Shown: positions 1 through 7,749, counted from the stretch's first letter. The stretch is 64,000 nt of DNA from JACMQX01 sp040385105 (GCA_040385105.1 JAZKHY010000091.1:1-64000); one strand, 5' to 3'. Translations and numbers: made by a program. Notes: generated from the letters alone by a model not told the origin.

Positions 1-1
1 A

Positions 2-889
2 ACCGCCGTCCTCACCGGCGCAGGCTCGGGCTTTGGCCTGGAATGCGCGCGCATCGGCGCCAGACTGGGCATGAACCTGGTGCTGGTGGATGTGCAGCAG
101 GATGCCCTGGACAAGGCCGAAGCCGAAATGAAGGCCGCAGGCGCCCAGGTGCTGGCCCGCAAGGTGGACGTGTCCAACGCGGCCCAGATGGAGTCGCTCG
201 CCGCCGCAGTGAAAGAGCGCTTCGGCGCGCCGCATTTCGTCTTCAACAACGCCGGCGTCGGCGCAGGCGGCCTGGTCTGGGAGAACTCGGTCAAGGACTG
301 GGAATGGGTGCTGGGCGTCAACGTCTGGGGCGTGGTGCACGGCGTGCGCCTGTTCACGCCGATGATGCTCGAAGCCGCAGCCAAAGACCCGCAGTACCAG
401 GGCCACATCGTCAACACCGCCAGCATGGCGGGCCTGCTGAACCCGCCCAACATGGGCATCTACAACGTCAGCAAGCATGCGGTCGTGAGCCTGACCGAGA
501 CGCTCTACCAGGACCTGGCGCTGGTGACCGACCAGATCAGCGCCTCTGTACTGACGCCGTTCTTCGTGCCCACCGGCATCAGCCAGAGCCACCGCAACCG
601 CCCGCAGGACATGGCCGATGCAAGTGCCAGGCCGACGAAGAGCCAGCTGATCGGCCAGGCCATGAGCGACAAGGCGGTGGGCTCGGGCAAGGTCACAGCC
701 GCCGATGTGGCGCAGAAGGTCTTTGACGCCATTGCCGCCAACCAGTTCTACATCTACAGCCACCCCAAGGCCATCAACTCGGTGCAGACGCGGCTGGAAG
801 ACATCATGCAGGCCCGCAACCCGACCGACCCGTTCAAGGACAAGCCCGAGATCGGCGCGCAGCTCAAGACAGCGCTGCGCGCGGCCTGA
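2..889 (+). CDS. SDR family NAD(P)-dependent oxidoreductase (5' partial)
   Basis: Short-chain dehydrogenase/reductase whose first codons lie before the window; the frame is open from base 2. The Rossmann motif TGAGSGFG is read in the first 12 codons, NNAG follows near base 250, and the catalytic Y-N-V-S-K (YxxxK) lies near base 460, with the catalytic Ser just before it (NTASMAG). The family reduces or oxidises small carbonyl or alcohol substrates with NAD(P)H in the cytoplasm; the substrate cannot be read here. The ATG at 71 is inside the nucleotide-binding fold and would remove the glycine motif, so it is not the true start. Family certain, specific role unknown. Confidence 0.9.
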   Translation, partial: TAVLTGAGSGFGLECARIGARLGMNLVLVDVQQDALDKAEAEMKAAGAQVLARKVDVSNAAQMESLAAAVKERFGAPHFVFNNAGVGAGGLVWENSVKDWEWVLGVNVWGVVHGVRLFTPMMLEAAAKDPQYQGHIVNTASMAGLLNPPNMGIYNVSKHAVVSLTETLYQDLALVTDQISASVLTPFFVPTGISQSHRNRPQDMADASARPTKSQLIGQAMSDKAVGSGKVTAADVAQKVFDAIAANQFYIYSHPKAINSVQTRLEDIMQARNPTDPFKDKPEIGAQLKTALRAA

Positions 890-934
890 AGGGCAGGGGC
901 CGGGCAGTTTTTTGGGCTGACGCAGGCTCACACC

Positions 935-1483
935 ATGGCCTCCGCACTCGGCTTTGCGCTGTTCCCCACGGCCATCGGCCATTGCGGCATTGCCTGGGGC
1001 GAGGCGGCGCTGGTGGGCGTGCAATTGCCCGAGGGTGATGAAGCGGCAGGCCGCGCCCGCATGCAGCGGCGCTTTCCCGCAGCCGCGGAGTTGCCGCCGC
1101 CGCCCCGGGTGCAGGCGATCATCGAGCGCGTCACAGCCACCCTCACCGGGACGCATGACGACCTGCTGGACGTGCCGCTGGACATGAGCGAAGTGCCGCC
1201 CTTCAACCAGCGCGTGCTCGAGGCGGCCCGGCGCATCCCGCCCGGGCGTTTCCTGACCTACGGCGAAATGGCCGCGCAACTCGGCGAGCCCGGCGCCGCC
1301 CGCGCCGTGGGCCAGGCCCTGGGCCACAACCCTTTCGCCCCCATCGTGCCCTGCCACCGCATCCTCGCTGCTGGCGGCAAGACCGGCGGATTTTCTGCAA
1401 ACGGCGGTGCGCAGACCAAGATGCGGATGCTGGAGATAGAAGGCGCGTTCAGCCCCGACACGCTGGCCTTGTTCCAGAAATAA
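935..1483 (+). CDS. Methylated-DNA--[protein]-cysteine S-methyltransferase
   Basis: O6-alkylguanine-DNA alkyltransferase (Ogt/Ada-C type), 182 residues. It transfers the alkyl group from O6-methylguanine to its own cysteine in a suicide repair reaction. The active-site PCHRI is visible (IVPCHRILAAGG), followed by the conserved GGFS loop. Upstream, the helix-turn-helix region RIPPGRFLTYGEMAAQLGEPGAARAVGQALGHNP matches the DNA-binding part of the family. The N-terminal 90 residues form the weakly conserved RNase-H-like domain. It follows the SDR gene by 45 bases on the same strand. The ATG at 935 is the first good start; no strong ribosome-binding site is evident. Confidence 0.93.
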   Translation: MASALGFALFPTAIGHCGIAWGEAALVGVQLPEGDEAAGRARMQRRFPAAAELPPPPRVQAIIERVTATLTGTHDDLLDVPLDMSEVPPFNQRVLEAARRIPPGRFLTYGEMAAQLGEPGAARAVGQALGHNPFAPIVPCHRILAAGGKTGGFSANGGAQTKMRMLEIEGAFSPDTLALFQK

Positions 1484-1503
1484 TTGGGGTCAGATTCCAA
1501 TTA
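1481..1503. repeat. Small inverted repeat with GGGGTCAGATTCC core
   Basis: The arms TAATTGG (1481-1487) and CCAATTA (1497-1503) are exact inverse complements around a 9-base loop. The left arm includes the TAA stop of the methyltransferase gene. A GGGGTCAGA-type core is a common dispersed intergenic motif in proteobacterial genomes (from memory). Only one copy was noticed here, so its status as a repeat is inferred. It could act as a weak terminator, but no T-run follows. Confidence 0.4.
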
Positions 1504-1570
1504 ATTCCGGCTGCAAGAGGCCCGCGTGCATGGTCCCGGATAATTCCAGCTATTCAAAACGGGAAACCAC

Positions 1571-2317
1571 ATGACCATAGAAACCGAAGACGACGTCGTT
1601 GCCCTCAAGCGCATAGGCAGGATCGTCTCGTACGTGCTGCAGGAGATGCTGGACGCGGCCGAGCCCGGCATGACGACGCGCGAGCTGGACGCACTGGGTG
1701 CGCAGCTGCTTGAAAAGCATGGCGCGCGGTCGGCGCCAAAGCTGACCTACGACTTTCCGGGCGCGACCTGCATCAGCATCAACGAGGAGGCGGCGCACGG
1801 CATCCCTGGGGACAGGGTGATCCGCGCAGGCGACGTGTTGAACGTCGATGTGTCTGCCGAACTGGGCGGCTACTTTGCCGATACCGGCGGAACACGGGTG
1901 GTGCCGCCGACCAATCCGCAGAAAACACGCCTGTGCCACGCGACCCGCACCGCCCTGGCGCAAGCCATGAAGCAGGCCCGCGCCGGCCAGCCCATCAACG
2001 GCATTGGCGCGGCCATCGAGCGCACTGCCAGGGCCTACGGCTTCAAGATCATCGAAAACCTGGCCAGCCACGGCGTGGGCCGCGCGCTGCACGAAGACCC
2101 CGAACACATTCCGGGCTACTTTGACGCTACGGACAAGCGCATCCTGAAGGAAGGCATGGTCATCACCATCGAGCCTTTCCTCTCCACCAAGAGCCGCGTG
2201 GTGACTGAAACGGACGACGGCTGGACGCTGATGGGCACGCGGGGCAACCTGTCGGCACAGTATGAGCACACGATGATCATTACCAGGGGTGATCCGATCG
2301 TCGTGACGCTGCACTGA
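1571..2317 (+). CDS. map: Type I methionine aminopeptidase
   Basis: Removes the initiator methionine from nascent proteins; 248 residues, the usual length for type I enzymes. All five metal ligands of the family can be placed: Asp in VLNVDVS, Asp in YFADTGG, His in SHGVGR, Glu in ITIEPFL and Glu in QYEHT. The ATG at 1571 gives the expected N-terminus. There is no rpsB partner next to it, so this may be a second, stand-alone copy rather than the essential rpsB-linked one; that is inference from context only. Confidence 0.95.
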   Translation: MTIETEDDVVALKRIGRIVSYVLQEMLDAAEPGMTTRELDALGAQLLEKHGARSAPKLTYDFPGATCISINEEAAHGIPGDRVIRAGDVLNVDVSAELGGYFADTGGTRVVPPTNPQKTRLCHATRTALAQAMKQARAGQPINGIGAAIERTARAYGFKIIENLASHGVGRALHEDPEHIPGYFDATDKRILKEGMVITIEPFLSTKSRVVTETDDGWTLMGTRGNLSAQYEHTMIITRGDPIVVTLH

Positions 2318-2416
2318 CAAACAGTGTGCGTCGTCCTCCTCTACTTGGAGGATGTTCACGGCGCACGCAATCGCGAAGAATGGCTGCCTTGGCCGAATCA
2401 ACCCCAAGGAGCCACC

Positions 2417-3298
2417 ATGCCCATCCAGACCCCCTTGAAGAAGGGCTCCCAGGACCCTTACGTCGCCGTCGCGCAGCAGCAGCTCATTGCGTTGGGGTAC
2501 ACCCTGCCGCGCTTTGGCGCAGACGGTGCGTTGGGCGATGAGACCCTGGCCGCCTATGGCGCCTTCCTGGTGTCCCAGGGCCTGCGGGCCCCTTCGGACG
2601 TGCCGCCCAAAGCCATCACGCCCGCCGGTGCTGCCACCCTGGACACGGCGTTCAAGGCGCTGGGGCAGGGCGGGGCCGACAACGCAAACATCATCGACGA
2701 GCGGGCAAAGCACCCCCATGCAGGGCGTTCAGTGGCCACCCCCTACCGGACCTGGCAGAAGGTCACGGCCATCGTGCTGCACCAGACGGCGGCGAAGTTT
2801 GGCGAGAAGCCGGCGTCATGGCACAGCGTGCCAATTCACCTGTGCATCACCCGTGCCGGCAAGATCATCCAGCTGTATGACCTGACCGAGGTCTGCAACC
2901 ATGCCGGTGCCTTCAACCGGTCCAGCGTCGGCATTGAAATTGATGGCTGGTACGCGGGCATCGAAGGGCGACCCGAAACGCTCTGGCAGCCGAAGAACCA
3001 GCCCACACCGAGGCAACCCATGGACCTGCCCACCGCGCAGGCCGACGCCGCCAAGGCCGCCGTGCAATGGATTGTGGACACGGTCAAGGCCAACGGCGGA
3101 AAAGTGACCCACATTCACCCGCACCGGCAGTCCAGCAAGGACCGCCAGTCAGACCCAGGCTCGCTGATCTGGCAGACGGTGGGGTTGTGGGCGCAGAACA
3201 CGCTGGGGCTGTCGGACGGCGGAGCAGCATTCACTGTGGGTGATGGGCGGACGATTCCGGAGGCTTGGGACGCCCGCTACACTGGGAATCGTTACTGA
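2417..3298 (+). CDS. Peptidoglycan-binding N-acetylmuramoyl-L-alanine amidase, endolysin-like
   Basis: 293 residues from the ATG at 2417, which has AAGGAG six bases upstream; an in-frame extension back to 2324 has no such signal. Residues 1-75 resemble a peptidoglycan-binding domain (LKKGSQDPYVAVAQQQLIALGY...). Residues 110-265 form an amidase_2/PGRP-type catalytic domain. Putative zinc ligands are His in IVLHQTA, His in VCNHAGAFN and the late HRQSSKDRQSDPG segment, which resembles phage lysin K-x-x-DPG motifs. It should cut the MurNAc-L-Ala bond. No signal peptide or membrane segment is visible, so how it reaches the wall is unclear. Possibly phage-derived, though no phage genes surround it. 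Confidence 0.82.
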   Translation: MPIQTPLKKGSQDPYVAVAQQQLIALGYTLPRFGADGALGDETLAAYGAFLVSQGLRAPSDVPPKAITPAGAATLDTAFKALGQGGADNANIIDERAKHPHAGRSVATPYRTWQKVTAIVLHQTAAKFGEKPASWHSVPIHLCITRAGKIIQLYDLTEVCNHAGAFNRSSVGIEIDGWYAGIEGRPETLWQPKNQPTPRQPMDLPTAQADAAKAAVQWIVDTVKANGGKVTHIHPHRQSSKDRQSDPGSLIWQTVGLWAQNTLGLSDGGAAFTVGDGRTIPEAWDARYTGNRY

Positions 3299-3311
3299 CT
3301 CCCTCCCAGAC

Positions 3312-3869
3312 ATGAGCTTCCCGCAAGGCGTCACCATCGTCCCCGCAGCCTGCATCCTCCTGGCCGACTACAACCGCTGGATGAACGCGCGGCTGTATGA
3401 CGCTGCCGCGACGCTGAGCGATGCGCAAATCCATGAGGACAAGGGCGCATTCTTCGGCTCGCTGTTTGGCACGCTGAACCACATTGCCGCCGCAGACACC
3501 ATCTGGCTACGCCGGTTTGCACAGCAGCCGGCGTTTGAATGGATGCGGCAGGCATTCGACGCATTCCCGCAGCCCACATCGCTCACGCACCAGATGGCCG
3601 GCTCGCTTGCCGAGCTACGCGCTTACCGGGACAGGATGGATGAGCTGATATCCACCTACGCCGCCAGCGTCACGCAGGCGCAGCTGGCCTCAACGCTGCA
3701 CTACGCGAACACGGCGGGCCAGGCACAAGCCCGGAACCTGGGTGCGCTGGTCATGCACCTGTTCAACCACCAGACGCACCACCGGGGGCAGGCGACGACG
3801 CTGCTGTCGCAGTTTGGTGTCGACGTGGGCGTGACGGATCTGCTGGCGGTGATTCCGCGTGAGGCCTGA
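3312..3869 (+). CDS. DinB family protein
   Basis: 185 residues from the ATG at 3312; the frame stays open further upstream but that part runs into the amidase gene. DinB/YfiT-like four-helix bundle proteins carry a three-His metal site, often acting as thiol-dependent transferases, or of unknown role. The pattern is clear: the N-terminal LADYNRWMNARLYDAAATLSD helix, His in FGTLNHIAAADTIWLRRF, and the pair in HLFNHQTHHRGQATTLL. The end DLLAVIPRE is typical of proteobacterial members. It lies 13 bases after the amidase gene. Substrate unknown. Confidence 0.9.
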   Translation: MSFPQGVTIVPAACILLADYNRWMNARLYDAAATLSDAQIHEDKGAFFGSLFGTLNHIAAADTIWLRRFAQQPAFEWMRQAFDAFPQPTSLTHQMAGSLAELRAYRDRMDELISTYAASVTQAQLASTLHYANTAGQAQARNLGALVMHLFNHQTHHRGQATTLLSQFGVDVGVTDLLAVIPREA

Positions 3870-3885
3870 GCGGCCAGGCGAGGTC

Positions 3886-4347
3886 ATGCCAATTCGGATC
3901 GGCGTTATCTCTGACACCCACGACCTGCTCCGGCCCGGCGCGGTTGAGTTCCTGCGCGGAAGCGACCTGATCATCCACGCAGGCGACATCTGCAAGCCAG
4001 GTGTGCTGCAAGAACTAGAAACCATCGCGCCGGTGACGGCAGTGCGGGGCAACAACGACAAGGGCGACTGGGCCCGGAACCTCCAGGAGTCCGAGATCAT
4101 CCAGGTCGGTGAGGTTTTCATCTATGTCATCCATGACCTGGGCGCGATCGACATTGACCCGGTGGGCGCGGGGATTCGGGTTGTTGTCTCGGGGCATTCC
4201 CATCAGCCAAAAGTCGAAGAGCGGGGTGGCGTGCTCTTCGTCAACCCTGGCAGCGCGGGGCCGAGGCGTTTCAAGTTGCCGATCAGCGCTGCTGAGATTC
4301 AGGTTGATGGCGCAATCGTTTCGGTGATGCTGGTAGAACTAACGTAA
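3886..4347 (+). CDS. YfcE-like metallophosphoesterase
   Basis: Small calcineurin-like phosphodiesterase, 153 residues. The metal-binding blocks of the family occur in order: ISDTHD (D-x-H), IHAGDIC (G-D), RGNND (G-N-N/H-D) and VVSGHSHQP (G-H-S-H), followed by the usual VNPGSAGPRR. YfcE-type enzymes hydrolyse artificial phosphodiesters in vitro; the physiological substrate is unsettled. The ATG at 3886 puts the first motif at residue 8, as in relatives; the start at 3859 would overlap the DinB gene. It is the last gene before the lower-GC insert starting near 4393. Confidence 0.92.
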   Translation: MPIRIGVISDTHDLLRPGAVEFLRGSDLIIHAGDICKPGVLQELETIAPVTAVRGNNDKGDWARNLQESEIIQVGEVFIYVIHDLGAIDIDPVGAGIRVVVSGHSHQPKVEERGGVLFVNPGSAGPRRFKLPISAAEIQVDGAIVSVMLVELT

Positions 4348-4392
4348 GACCATGATGCAAGAGCAGTTCTCGGCTCGGCACGAATAACACAT

Positions 4393-5127
4393 TTATCCCT
4401 GAGCCATTCCAAGCTCGTCGAGGCGGATTGCCATCGCACGTACAGAGACGCCGAAGCAACCTGCAAGAGATGCAAAGCGCCTGCCAGCAAAAGACTCAGC
4501 CCGAGCGATCGCAGAGGCGAAGCTCAGCCGATCTCGCCGGGGCTCAAAAAATCCCTTGCTTCCCTCGCTTGCAAGGTAAAAGCTCGTGATCTCGTCGTCA
4601 GCATTCAGCCTTGCCGCGCCGAAGCGTGCAGCGAGGGCCTTAGTCACGAGCTTTTGCGGCATCAACATGCTTGCCGCGAAGTAGTCGGCCTCCACCTCAT
4701 GTCGGGGTCTTGGCACAACACCAGCAGCAATTGGAGGCAAATCGCGATGGACCACTTTAGCGCCGATCCAATCGTGCAAAAGAAAGTGTGCAATCTCGTG
4801 GGCCACTGTGAACCGTCGCACTTCTTCAGAGAACTGTTCAGACACAGCAATGATGCCTCTGGAGCGATCCAAAAATCCAGCGGCTGGCGCCCCGTTCGCG
4901 CGTGAACCATCGCCGCCTATCGAAGGACGAATCTCATACTCAAGCCCTAAAAGTCGCGTCGCAACAAGACGCGGCTCAATGAGGGTCAGAGGGCTTGGAT
5001 TTGCATCCGAAGAAAGCTCCCTCCTCCGCGTCCAGATTGTGCGGTGCAACATCGCTACTTCAAGATCGATACGCGCCTTGTCCATGGAGTCAGGGTCCCA
5101 CTCGCAGTTTGGACACTTTAGAGGCAA
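4393..5127 (-). CDS. ImmA/IrrE family metallo-endopeptidase
   Basis: 244 residues. The zinc motif HEIAH lies at residues 110-114 (VAHEIAHFLLHD) and the third-ligand helix EVEADYFAASMLMP at 144-157, both diagnostic of ImmA/IrrE (COG2856) peptidases that cleave repressors of mobile elements or stress regulons. The C-terminus (ASLAGCFGVSVRAMAIRLDELGM) is typical. The N-terminus has a CPNC pair (residues 5-8). The start is uncertain: TTG at 5127 keeps CPNC; ATG at 5085 would lose it. There is no linked HTH repressor. Lower GC than the flanks suggests acquisition. It is divergent from another HExxH protein across a palindromic operator region. Confidence 0.9.
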   Translation of the reverse strand: MPLKCPNCEWDPDSMDKARIDLEVAMLHRTIWTRRRELSSDANPSPLTLIEPRLVATRLLGLEYEIRPSIGGDGSRANGAPAAGFLDRSRGIIAVSEQFSEEVRRFTVAHEIAHFLLHDWIGAKVVHRDLPPIAAGVVPRPRHEVEADYFAASMLMPQKLVTKALAARFGAARLNADDEITSFYLASEGSKGFFEPRRDRLSFASAIARAESFAGRRFASLAGCFGVSVRAMAIRLDELGMAQG

Positions 5128-5147
5128 GCTGAACCGTGTCCAAAAAC

Positions 5148-5199
5148 CACTGCAGGTAGTGTACCATGCAACCTTAAAACACTACCAGTAGTGTTTTAA
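5148..5199. promoter_or_regulatory. Tandem palindromic operator sites in the divergent promoter region
   Basis: A perfect 12-base inverted repeat, TTAAAACACTAC / GTAGTGTTTTAA, spans 5174-5199 with a 2-base spacer. Its core CACTACCAGTAGTG (5180-5193) has a second, imperfect copy CACTGCAGGTAGTG at 5148-5161, which matches 12 of 14 positions when inverted. The two cores start exactly 32 bases apart, close to three helical turns, as expected for cooperative dimers. The sites sit between the divergent metallopeptidase genes and could control both. Sequence symmetry is seen directly; the regulatory role is inferred. Confidence 0.7.
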
Positions 5200-5243
5200 T
5201 CGCCCCAAGGCATTCTAGGTCGCTCTAAGTCCCAGGAGTCGAT

Positions 5244-6059
5244 GTGACCGGTACCGCTACCTTAACCGCCACGCAGCAGCGAGAACTGATCGACTCGGTG
5301 CACAATTTTCGCCAATGGCTCGCACAGGCCCTCTCTAATGGGGTGTTGGAAAACTACGAGCATTTCCTCTGTATCTCATCGACTGAGGAGGACTGGATCA
5401 TGCGCGTCAACAGCAACGCGCGTATTGTTGAATTCAATCCGGCAGTCACCGCACGCTGCAGTTTGGCGTATTTCGAGATGATCGTTATCCATGAGTGCTT
5501 TCATTTGTTTGCCCAGCGGCTGCCGAACAAAGCTGAAGCACGGATGATCAAAGCATCTTTTGGCAACCATATGATGAAGGCGTTGGACATCGAAGCGGAT
5601 TTCTACACCGCCCTTTATCTGCGCGACGTCAAAGGAGCGACCCTGATAGATGTTCTTGCCCACTACTCGGAGGGCAGCCGAGTGTTCGGTGATCCAAGAA
5701 TCCTTAACTGGAAATTTGAGCGATTCATTGGGTCAATCTTGAGCATCTGCAATGTCTTTCTCACGTCAACGCACTTGCGCCATCCGGCGGCAACTGACCT
5801 CTTCATCCCGACCTTGGACGGAGTTCATACGGAGGATCGAATCTTCGTAGTACGGTTTCGAGGATCGCATTGCTCGCTCATAGAAATTGCGGCTAGCTAT
5901 CAAGACTTTGTCAACCTCAAGCGTGCTTACACCAATAAAGATGAGCTCACTCCGCGTGAGTATGTTTCTTTGGTTCTAGGCTTTGCATCATCTGGGCTAG
6001 GTCTCACAGTCCCACCAGATGTCGAGTCGGAACTGCTGGCACTGCCCGGCGTGGCCTAA
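5244..6059 (+). CDS. Uncharacterised protein with HExxH metallopeptidase signature
   Basis: 271 residues, family not recognised. HECFH at residues 83-87 (MIVIHECFHLFAQR) is an HExxH zinc motif, and DIEADFYTALYLRD at 115-128 supplies a likely third ligand, Glu117. The spacing (34 residues between first His and Glu) and the E-A-D-aromatic pattern closely mirror the divergent ImmA/IrrE neighbour (36 residues). This points to a gluzincin-like peptidase. No HTH, signal peptide or membrane segment is seen; the C-terminal half (150-271) has no motif I know. The GTG at 5244 is supported by AGGAG five bases upstream; the adjacent ATG is followed at once by a stop. Lower GC than the flanks. Confidence 0.8.
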   Translation: MTGTATLTATQQRELIDSVHNFRQWLAQALSNGVLENYEHFLCISSTEEDWIMRVNSNARIVEFNPAVTARCSLAYFEMIVIHECFHLFAQRLPNKAEARMIKASFGNHMMKALDIEADFYTALYLRDVKGATLIDVLAHYSEGSRVFGDPRILNWKFERFIGSILSICNVFLTSTHLRHPAATDLFIPTLDGVHTEDRIFVVRFRGSHCSLIEIAASYQDFVNLKRAYTNKDELTPREYVSLVLGFASSGLGLTVPPDVESELLALPGVA

Positions 6060-6069
6060 CGGAGCCTGT

Positions 6070-6390
6070 TCAAGCCGCAGCCTGCAACGCAAACGAAACC
6101 CTGGCTTCCGCAGCCACCCGCCCACGCGCAGCCGGGCTTTTGGGCACCGCCGCCGGCATCATGCCCACCCGCAGCGACGATTCCTCCATCGCATAAATCA
6201 GCGCCCGCCGGTGTTCGGTGGTGAGGAAGCTGTCGCCAGGGTTCAGCACGACGTCGCGCGGATCGTCGTCCAGGGTGACCCAGAGGCTGCCGGTGTGGCA
6301 GGTGATCTGTACGCCGGAGGCGTCGGAGACGCTGAACATGGCCTTGTGGGCCAGGGTCAGGTCGAAGGGGCTGGGGGTTGGGGTGCTCAT
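6070..6390 (-). CDS. DUF2917 domain-containing protein
   Basis: 106 residues from the ATG at 6390. The pattern SGVQITCHTGSLWVTLDDDPRDVVLNPGDSF matches the small cupin-like beta domain DUF2917, common in Burkholderiales, often beside a LysR-type regulator. Function unknown. The C-terminal 35 residues are Ala/Arg-rich and probably disordered. It is divergent from the LysR gene (81-base gap), which is the usual setting for a regulator and its target. A longer in-frame start at 6501 would run into the LysR gene and was rejected. Confidence 0.85.
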   Translation of the reverse strand: MSTPTPSPFDLTLAHKAMFSVSDASGVQITCHTGSLWVTLDDDPRDVVLNPGDSFLTTEHRRALIYAMEESSLRVGMMPAAVPKSPAARGRVAAEARVSFALQAAA

Positions 6391-6471
6391 GGCTTGCCTT
6401 TCACATTCAGTGTGGAAATGAATATACTGAGCCGCGCCCCTCGCATCAAACGGTGATTTGGAATACGTCGC

Positions 6472-7440
6472 ATGCAGCCACGGAATGTCAAAAACGGCCA
6501 AACAGGCATCCGCCGCGGCGAGTTGCCCCGGCTGGAGCTGCTCTACACCTTTGAGGCGGCGGCGCGCACGCTGAGCTTTACCCGCGCGGCTACAGAGCTT
6601 TTCCTCACCCAGTCGGCGGTGAGTCGGCAGATCCAGCAGCTGGAGTCAGACCTGGGCACGCCGCTGTTCGAACGGCGGCACCGCGCGCTGGCGCTCACCG
6701 AGGCCGGCCGCACCATGCACCGCACCGTCAGCGACTGCCTGGAGCGCCTGCGCGACGCCACCGCCAGCCTGCGCGCCACACGGCCGATGCGGCAGGTGGC
6801 CATTACCACCACGCCGGGCTTTGCCTCGCTCTGGCTGATTCCCCGGCTGACGCGCTTCACTGAAAGCCACCCGGGCGTGGATGTGCGCATCTCGGCCACG
6901 CTGGACGTGCTGGACATGGAGCGCAGCGGCATTGACGTGTCGGTGCGGCTGCGGGCCATTGAGGGCGCGCACGGCACGCCGCTGTTTGAAGAGACGGTGC
7001 TGCCCGTCTGCGCGCCGCAGTTGCTGAAGAACAAGGCCCTGCCGCTGCGCAAGCCGGCCGATCTGGCCAACCACACGCTGCTGGCGGTGGACTTTCCGCC
7101 GGGCACGCCCGAGATGCCGCTCACGGTGGACTGGAAGCCCTGGTTCAAGGCTGGCGGCCTGCCTGACATGCGCATGAAGAACACGCTGCGCTTCTCGCAG
7201 TATTCGGATGCAGTCGCCGCCGCCGTGGCGGGGCAGGGCGTGGCCATTGGCCGCCTGCCGCTGCTGGCCGAGTTGCTGAAAGACGGGCGGCTGGTGGCGC
7301 CGTTTGCCGGCGCGGCCTCGCAGATGGGCTACTTCGTGATCGTGGCCCCGCGCTCGGCGGGCAATGCCGATGCGCAGGATTTTGTGGCATGGTTGAAGGC
7401 GGAAGCAGAGCGCGTCAAACCCCTGGAGATCCAATCATGA
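6472..7440 (+). CDS. LysR family transcriptional regulator (GcvA-like)
   Basis: 322 residues. Winged HTH at about residues 24-82 (LYTFEAAARTLSFTRAATELFLTQSAVSRQIQQLE), with the LysR hallmark S-A-V-S-R-Q and a GcvA-like F-E-R-R-H. The effector-binding domain follows from about residue 105 to the end. LysR proteins normally bind the intergenic region of a divergent target; here that is the DUF2917 gene, and self-regulation is likely. The ligand cannot be predicted. The stop overlaps the start of the next gene by 4 bases (ATGA), so the two are translationally coupled. Confidence 0.95.
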   Translation: MQPRNVKNGQTGIRRGELPRLELLYTFEAAARTLSFTRAATELFLTQSAVSRQIQQLESDLGTPLFERRHRALALTEAGRTMHRTVSDCLERLRDATASLRATRPMRQVAITTTPGFASLWLIPRLTRFTESHPGVDVRISATLDVLDMERSGIDVSVRLRAIEGAHGTPLFEETVLPVCAPQLLKNKALPLRKPADLANHTLLAVDFPPGTPEMPLTVDWKPWFKAGGLPDMRMKNTLRFSQYSDAVAAAVAGQGVAIGRLPLLAELLKDGRLVAPFAGAASQMGYFVIVAPRSAGNADAQDFVAWLKAEAERVKPLEIQS

Positions 7441-7700
7441 GCCTGTTCGATGGTGACAACGACGACTGGCTGGACGACGGCAAGCAGCGCTCCTTTGGCC
7501 AGAAGCTGCTGCGGCTGCTGCGCACACTGATGTTCCTTGTGTTGCAGTTGCTGCTGGCCGTGGTGGGCGTGCTGATTTTTGTAGGCATATTCGCGGGCCT
7601 GCAGGAGCTGCCCATCTGGCTGACCACCGGCATCATCGTGGGCTTCCTGGTGCTGTTGTTCATTTTCATGAAGAGCGTGCACAGGTGGACCCGCAAATAG
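7437..7700 (+). CDS. Small two-helix membrane protein
   Basis: 87 residues from the ATG at 7437, overlapping the LysR stop (ATGA), with CTGGAG upstream. An acidic N-terminus (DGDNDDWLDDGK) is followed by a basic stretch and two hydrophobic helices, about residues 29-52 (LMFLVLQLLLAVVGVLIF) and 58-78 (LTTGIIVGFLVLLFIF), ending with basic residues (KSVHRWTRK). By the positive-inside rule both ends face the cytoplasm. No family recognised. The coupling to LysR suggests a shared transcript, but not necessarily a shared function. Confidence 0.8.
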   Translation: MSLFDGDNDDWLDDGKQRSFGQKLLRLLRTLMFLVLQLLLAVVGVLIFVGIFAGLQELPIWLTTGIIVGFLVLLFIFMKSVHRWTRK

Positions 7701-7749
7701 CCGCAGCCGGCCGGCGGCGCGGCTCGGCCATGCTTTAAGCTCTGGCCCC

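Noticed and set aside
2417..4347. Prophage remnant around the endolysin-like amidase
   Set aside because: The neighbours are ordinary bacterial enzymes with genome-like base composition; no integrase, att-like direct repeat or structural gene was found.
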